Assembly (NCBI GenBank): GCA_023391395.1
Contig: JAEWBA010000259.1
Location: 1 to 9,274, forward strand
Direction: 5' to 3'
DNA: 9,274 nt
Source: Pseudomonadota bacterium
GTDB lineage: Bacteria > Pseudomonadota > Gammaproteobacteria > Burkholderiales > Burkholderiaceae_D
Part shown: in pieces, positions 6,359 to 9,274 of the stretch
How positions within the stretch are numbered: position 1 is the first letter of the stretch
How the letters are laid out: every line of letters starts with the position of its first letter
Position numbers and translations under genes: made by a program
Notes under the pieces: model-generated
What the model saw: only the letters and a program-made list of their open reading frames with translations
Told to the model about the DNA's origin: nothing
The model's database searches: none

Positions 6359-6876
6359 GTGCGGTGCAATCCCTCGATGGAATCCGGCGCACGCTGTCCC
6401 AGTTCTGGGAAGTGCGCAATCAGCGCGAGCGGCGCCTGCTGCTGGGCGCGGCGGTGGTGATCGTCCTGGCCCTGTTCTACCTGGTTTTAATCAATCCTGC
6501 CTTCAGCGGCCGCAAGGCTCTGGATAAGAGCCTGCCGGCGCTGCGCCAGCAAGTGGCGGAAGTCCAGGCGCTGGCCGGAGAAGCGAAGACGCTCGGCGCC
6601 AAGGCTAGTACCGCTGCGCCGGCGTTGACGCGCGAGGGACTGGAAGCGGGGCTCGTCAAGCGCAGCCTGAAACCCCAGGCGCTCAGCGTGAGCGGAGAAA
6701 TGACCAAGGTGCAGTTTGCCGCCGCCTCTTTCGCCGGCATCGTCGATTGGCTGGCCGAAATGCAAAACGTGGCGCGCCTGTCCGTAGTGGAGGCGAATGT
6801 CGAGGCACTGGCCCAGCCCGACCAGGTCAACGCCAGCTTTACGCTGCGCCAGCAAAAGAACGAGCAGGCGCGATGA
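6355..6876 (+). CDS. gspM: Type II secretion inner-membrane protein GspM
   Basis: A bitopic inner-membrane protein that stabilises and dimerises with GspL. The 173-residue protein has a short cytoplasmic tail carrying FWEVRNQRERRLL (17-29), a pattern typical of GspM. A transmembrane helix follows (about 28-47), then a periplasmic coiled region (about 52-85) and a ferredoxin-like domain (GLEAGLVKRSLKPQALSVSGE... FAGIVDWLAEMQ... VEANVEALAQPDQVNASFTLRQQ). ATG 6355 overlaps the gspL stop in ATGA and has GGAG (6345-6348) at 6-base spacing, so it is translationally coupled to its partner gene. Confidence 0.95.
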   Translation: MSAVQSLDGIRRTLSQFWEVRNQRERRLLLGAAVVIVLALFYLVLINPAFSGRKALDKSLPALRQQVAEVQALAGEAKTLGAKASTAAPALTREGLEAGLVKRSLKPQALSVSGEMTKVQFAAASFAGIVDWLAEMQNVARLSVVEANVEALAQPDQVNASFTLRQQKNEQAR

Positions 6877-6923
6877 GAGAGGCGGCTGCAAAGAAATCGG
6901 AGGGTCGGTGCGGCGCCTTGTGA
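6873..6923 (+). other. Out-of-frame 16-codon mini-ORF bridging gspM and gspN
   Basis: An ATG at 6873 overlaps the gspM stop in ATGA, the usual coupled-start arrangement. Its frame is not that of gspN: it reads 16 codons and stops at TGA 6921-6923, 13 bases inside gspN. Re-initiating ribosomes would be released just past the gspN start, which could couple gspN translation. It could also mark a frameshift that separated gspN from an older coupled start. The peptide resembles nothing I recognise. Confidence 0.25.
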
Positions 6924-7681
6924 TATGGTTACTAGCGGGTCTGCTCAGCGCTGTCGTAACGCTGATTGCTTTCTTTCCGGCAAGCTGGATGGCGCCGCTG
7001 GTCGAGCGCCAAACCGGCGGGCGCCTGAGCCTGGGCGATGCGCAGGGAACGTTCTGGAACGGATCGGCCTTCATCGGCGGCGCGCCCAGCGGCAATGACC
7101 CGGTGACGCCCTTGTTACCGGGAAGATTCGCCTGGAAGCTGTCACCCCTGGTCATGCTTGGCCAGGTCGATCTGGAATTGCAAAATCCTTTGGCGCTGAG
7201 CCAACCGGTGCAAGTAAGCGGCAACTGGCGTCAGTGGCAGGTCAGTCCCGCAGCCGTGTCGCTGCCGGCCGAACGGCTGGCTGGGTTGGGCGCGCCGCTG
7301 AACACCATACAGCCGTCCGGCCGCATGCGCTTGTCGTGGGAGCCGCTGCAACTGGCGCGCGAGGGGCAGCTGGTTTCGCTTTTGGGGACGATGCGTTTGC
7401 GGATGGACGATATTGCTTCGCGTCTGTCTCCGGTCAAGCCGCTCGGGGCCTACGAGCTGATAATCGATTGGCGTGGCCAACAGGCCCAATTGGCGCTGAA
7501 TACGCTCAAGGGGCCGATGCTGTTGAGCGGGACCGGCACGATTACCGATGGCCGCCTGCAGTTTTCGGGCAAGGCGGAGGCGGAAGCCGGGCAGGAAGAC
7601 AGGTTGGCGAATTTCTTGAATTTGCTGGGTCAGCGTCGTAGGGAAGGCAACAAGGACGTTATCTCCTTAGAGTTCCGTTAG
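6908..7681 (+). CDS. gspN: Type II secretion accessory protein GspN (GTG start)
   Basis: GspN is a single-pass inner-membrane protein found in a subset of T2SS; its exact role is unsettled. The 257-residue product starts MRRLVIWLLAGLLSAVVTLIAFFPASW, a membrane anchor at about 4-23, and then has the family pattern TGGRLSLGDAQGTFWNGSA (36-54). LPAERLAGLGAPLNTIQPSGRMRLSWEPL lies in the middle, and the C-terminal part includes LLSGTGTITDGRLQFSGKAEAE. GTG 6908 is chosen because GGAGGG (6899-6904) lies just upstream and the anchor begins there, although the 3-base spacing is short. GTG 6920 is an alternative with poorer spacing. It follows gspM after 31 bases, the largest gap in the operon. Confidence 0.92.
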   Translation: MRRLVIWLLAGLLSAVVTLIAFFPASWMAPLVERQTGGRLSLGDAQGTFWNGSAFIGGAPSGNDPVTPLLPGRFAWKLSPLVMLGQVDLELQNPLALSQPVQVSGNWRQWQVSPAAVSLPAERLAGLGAPLNTIQPSGRMRLSWEPLQLAREGQLVSLLGTMRLRMDDIASRLSPVKPLGAYELIIDWRGQQAQLALNTLKGPMLLSGTGTITDGRLQFSGKAEAEAGQEDRLANFLNLLGQRRREGNKDVISLEFR

Positions 7682-7688
7682 AGTTCAA

Positions 7689-9274
7689 ATGAAGAAAAAT
7701 CAGACTGCAGAGATGAGCAAAGGGGCGGCGGCATGGCGCCGCTGGGGCGCAACCGCGTTGCTTCTGTGTGCCGCGGCCGGCATGCCGGCCGCGCAGGCCC
7801 AGGACCCCTCGGCCAACCAGGCCACGCTCAATTTCGTCGGCGCCGATGTGGAGTCGGTGATCAAGGCGATCGGCCACTACACCCGGACCACCTTCATCAT
7901 CGACCCGCGGGTGAAGGGCACCATCAACCTGGTTTCGGAAAAGCCGGTGACCAAGCCGCAGGCCCTGGACCTGCTCGCCTCGGCGCTGCGCCTGCAGGGC
8001 TTCGCGATGGTGACCACCGATGGCGTCACCAAGGTGGTGCCGGAAGCCGATGCCAAGCTGCAGGCCGGTACGGTGCGCGCCGACAGGGTGAGCGGCGACC
8101 AGATTGCGACCCAGATCTTCCACCTGAATTATGAAAACGCCGTCAATCTGGTTCCGGTTCTGCGCCCCCTGATCACGCCAAACAACACCATCAATGCCAA
8201 CCCCGGCAGCAACAGCGTCGTCATTACCGATTACGCCGACAACCTGAAGCGCCTGGGCCGCATCATCGCCGCCCTGGATGCGCCGGCAACGGCCGAGTTG
8301 GAGGTGGTGCCGGTCCAGCACGCGATTGCCAGCGATATCGCGGTCATGGTCAACAATCTGCTCGGTGGCGGCGCTACGCCGGCGGCGCCCGGCGCTTCCA
8401 CCGCCAACAATGTCAGCGTGCTGGCCGACTCGCGCACCAATTCCGTGATCGTGCGCGCGCCTTCGCTGGCGCGCGCCAACCTGGCGAAGTCCTTGATCAC
8501 CAAATTGGACCAGAAGACTGCCCAGGCCGGCAATGTCCACGTGGTCCACCTGCGCAACGCCGATGCTGTGCGCCTGGCCCAGACCTTGCGCGCGGTGGTG
8601 GCCGCGGACACTTCGGCGCAAGGGCAGACTCAGCAACCGGGGCAGGGTATGGCGCAACAGGCGGTGTTCCAGCAGGGCGGACAGACTCAGGGCGGTGCCG
8701 GCCTGGGCGGCGGAGCGATGCAACAGCAGCAACAGGCACAGACGCCGGCGGCACTGCCGGCGGGTGGACCGGCCGGCTTCATCCAGGCCGATCCGGCGAC
8801 CAATACCCTCATCATCACCGCCAGCGAGCCGGTATACCGCAATTTGCGCGCCGTCATCGACCGGCTCGATGCGCGCCGCGCCCAGGTGTATATCGAATCG
8901 CTGATCGTCGAGGTGACTGCCGACAAGGCTGCCGAATTCGGCATCCAGTGGCTGGGCCTGTCGGGCAACGACACCAGCAGTTATCGCGTCGGCGGCGGCA
9001 CGTCCTTCACCGGCGGCGCCGCGCCGACCGGCGCCACCAACAACATCCTCGCGCTTGCGGCCGGCGGCGGATCGGTTCCTCCAGGCAATGGTTTGACCCT
9101 CGGCGTGTTCCGTCAGATCAACGGCCGGCTCGGCCTGGGCGCGCTGGCGCGCGCCCTCGAAACCGATGCGGATGCCAACATCCTGTCGGTGCCGAACTTG
9201 ATCACGCTGGATAACGAGGAAGCCCGCATCATCGTCGGCCAGAACGTGCCCTTCATCACCGGCCAGTACACCAC
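7689..9274 (+). CDS. gspD: Type II secretion outer-membrane secretin GspD (3' end outside window)
   Basis: GspD multimerises into the outer-membrane channel. The frame is open from ATG 7689 to the window edge (528 full codons), so the last part of the secretin barrel and the C-terminus are missing. Residues 1 to about 39 form a long signal peptide ending AAQA. Domains follow in order: N0 (about 46-115, LNFVGADVESVIKAIGHYT), N1 (about 142-203), N2 (about 206-280) and N3 (about 283-393, interrupted by a Gln/Gly-rich insert at 311-363). The secretin core begins near 394 (RAQVYIESLIVEVT), and the window ends in the hallmark LDNEEARIIVGQNVPFITG. ATG 7713 in the same frame would give a more usual signal peptide but lacks a ribosome site; AGAG (7680-7683) lies before 7689. 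gspD starts 7 bases after gspN, so it is in the same operon. Confidence 0.95.
   Translation, partial: MKKNQTAEMSKGAAAWRRWGATALLLCAAAGMPAAQAQDPSANQATLNFVGADVESVIKAIGHYTRTTFIIDPRVKGTINLVSEKPVTKPQALDLLASALRLQGFAMVTTDGVTKVVPEADAKLQAGTVRADRVSGDQIATQIFHLNYENAVNLVPVLRPLITPNNTINANPGSNSVVITDYADNLKRLGRIIAALDAPATAELEVVPVQHAIASDIAVMVNNLLGGGATPAAPGASTANNVSVLADSRTNSVIVRAPSLARANLAKSLITKLDQKTAQAGNVHVVHLRNADAVRLAQTLRAVVAADTSAQGQTQQPGQGMAQQAVFQQGGQTQGGAGLGGGAMQQQQQAQTPAALPAGGPAGFIQADPATNTLIITASEPVYRNLRAVIDRLDARRAQVYIESLIVEVTADKAAEFGIQWLGLSGNDTSSYRVGGGTSFTGGAAPTGATNNILALAAGGGSVPPGNGLTLGVFRQINGRLGLGALARALETDADANILSVPNLITLDNEEARIIVGQNVPFITGQYT
8619..8777 (+). repeat. Gln/Gly-rich low-complexity insert within GspD N3
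   Basis: Codons 311-363 encode a stretch dominated by Gln, Gly and Ala, including five consecutive Gln residues (MQQQQQAQ). It interrupts the N3 fold between LRAVVAADTSA and FIQADPATNTLIITA. GspD proteins commonly carry a variable, disordered loop at this point in N3, so the position is normal; the composition is lineage-specific. The reading frame is intact throughout. Confidence 0.8.

Noticed and set aside
7659..8732. Minus-strand open frame opposite gspD
   Set aside because: The + strand carries unmistakable secretin N-domain motifs. The minus-strand product is Gly/His/Arg-rich and has no recognisable domain.

Overview
The window has high GC with heavy G/C preference at third codon positions, and several genes start with GTG or TTG. 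It carries two linked units on the + strand: a secreted polyhydroxybutyrate (PHB) depolymerase gene, and most of a type II secretion (T2SS, general secretory pathway) operon. A GspN protein, GspG-to-GspN as a tight block and a type-1 extracellular PHB depolymerase together suggest a betaproteobacterium, probably of the order Burkholderiales (Oxalobacteraceae-like). That placement is inferred from general familiarity with these proteins, not from a database search.

Layout. Bases 1-349 hold no convincing long gene. They contain an 11-codon mini-ORF with a strong Shine-Dalgarno sequence, and several GC-rich inverted repeats. Bases 350-1810 encode a complete depolymerase with signal peptide, alpha/beta-hydrolase catalytic domain, fibronectin type III linker and substrate-binding domain. 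A clear intrinsic terminator (1851-1877) isolates it from what follows. Bases 1878-2088 form the leader of the secretion operon, with repeated ACGTC motifs and only weak promoter candidates. From 2089 to the right edge run gspG, gspH, gspI, gspJ, gspK, gspL, gspM, gspN and gspD. Junctions range from a 4-base overlap to a 31-base gap, which indicates one transcription unit. gspD is cut by the window edge after 528 complete codons, inside its secretin domain.

How the genes work together. GspG is the major pseudopilin. GspH, I, J and K are the minor pseudopilins expected at the pseudopilus tip. GspL and GspM are inner-membrane platform proteins, GspN is the accessory inner-membrane protein, and GspD forms the outer-membrane secretin channel. 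gspE (ATPase), gspF (platform), gspC (clamp) and gspO (prepilin peptidase) are not in the window. gspE and gspF are likely to lie downstream of gspD, and gspC is not in the position directly before gspG that it often occupies. The depolymerase has a Sec-type signal peptide and works on polymer outside the cell, so it is a plausible T2SS cargo. Its adjacency to the operon supports that idea but does not prove it.

I see no mobile element, CRISPR array, tRNA or rRNA and no convincing novel system. The points most worth a second look are the depolymerase leader, the Gln/Gly-rich insert in GspD, the gspM-gspN junction with its out-of-frame mini-ORF, the non-ATG starts of gspH, gspL and gspN, and the ACGTC repeats ahead of gspG.
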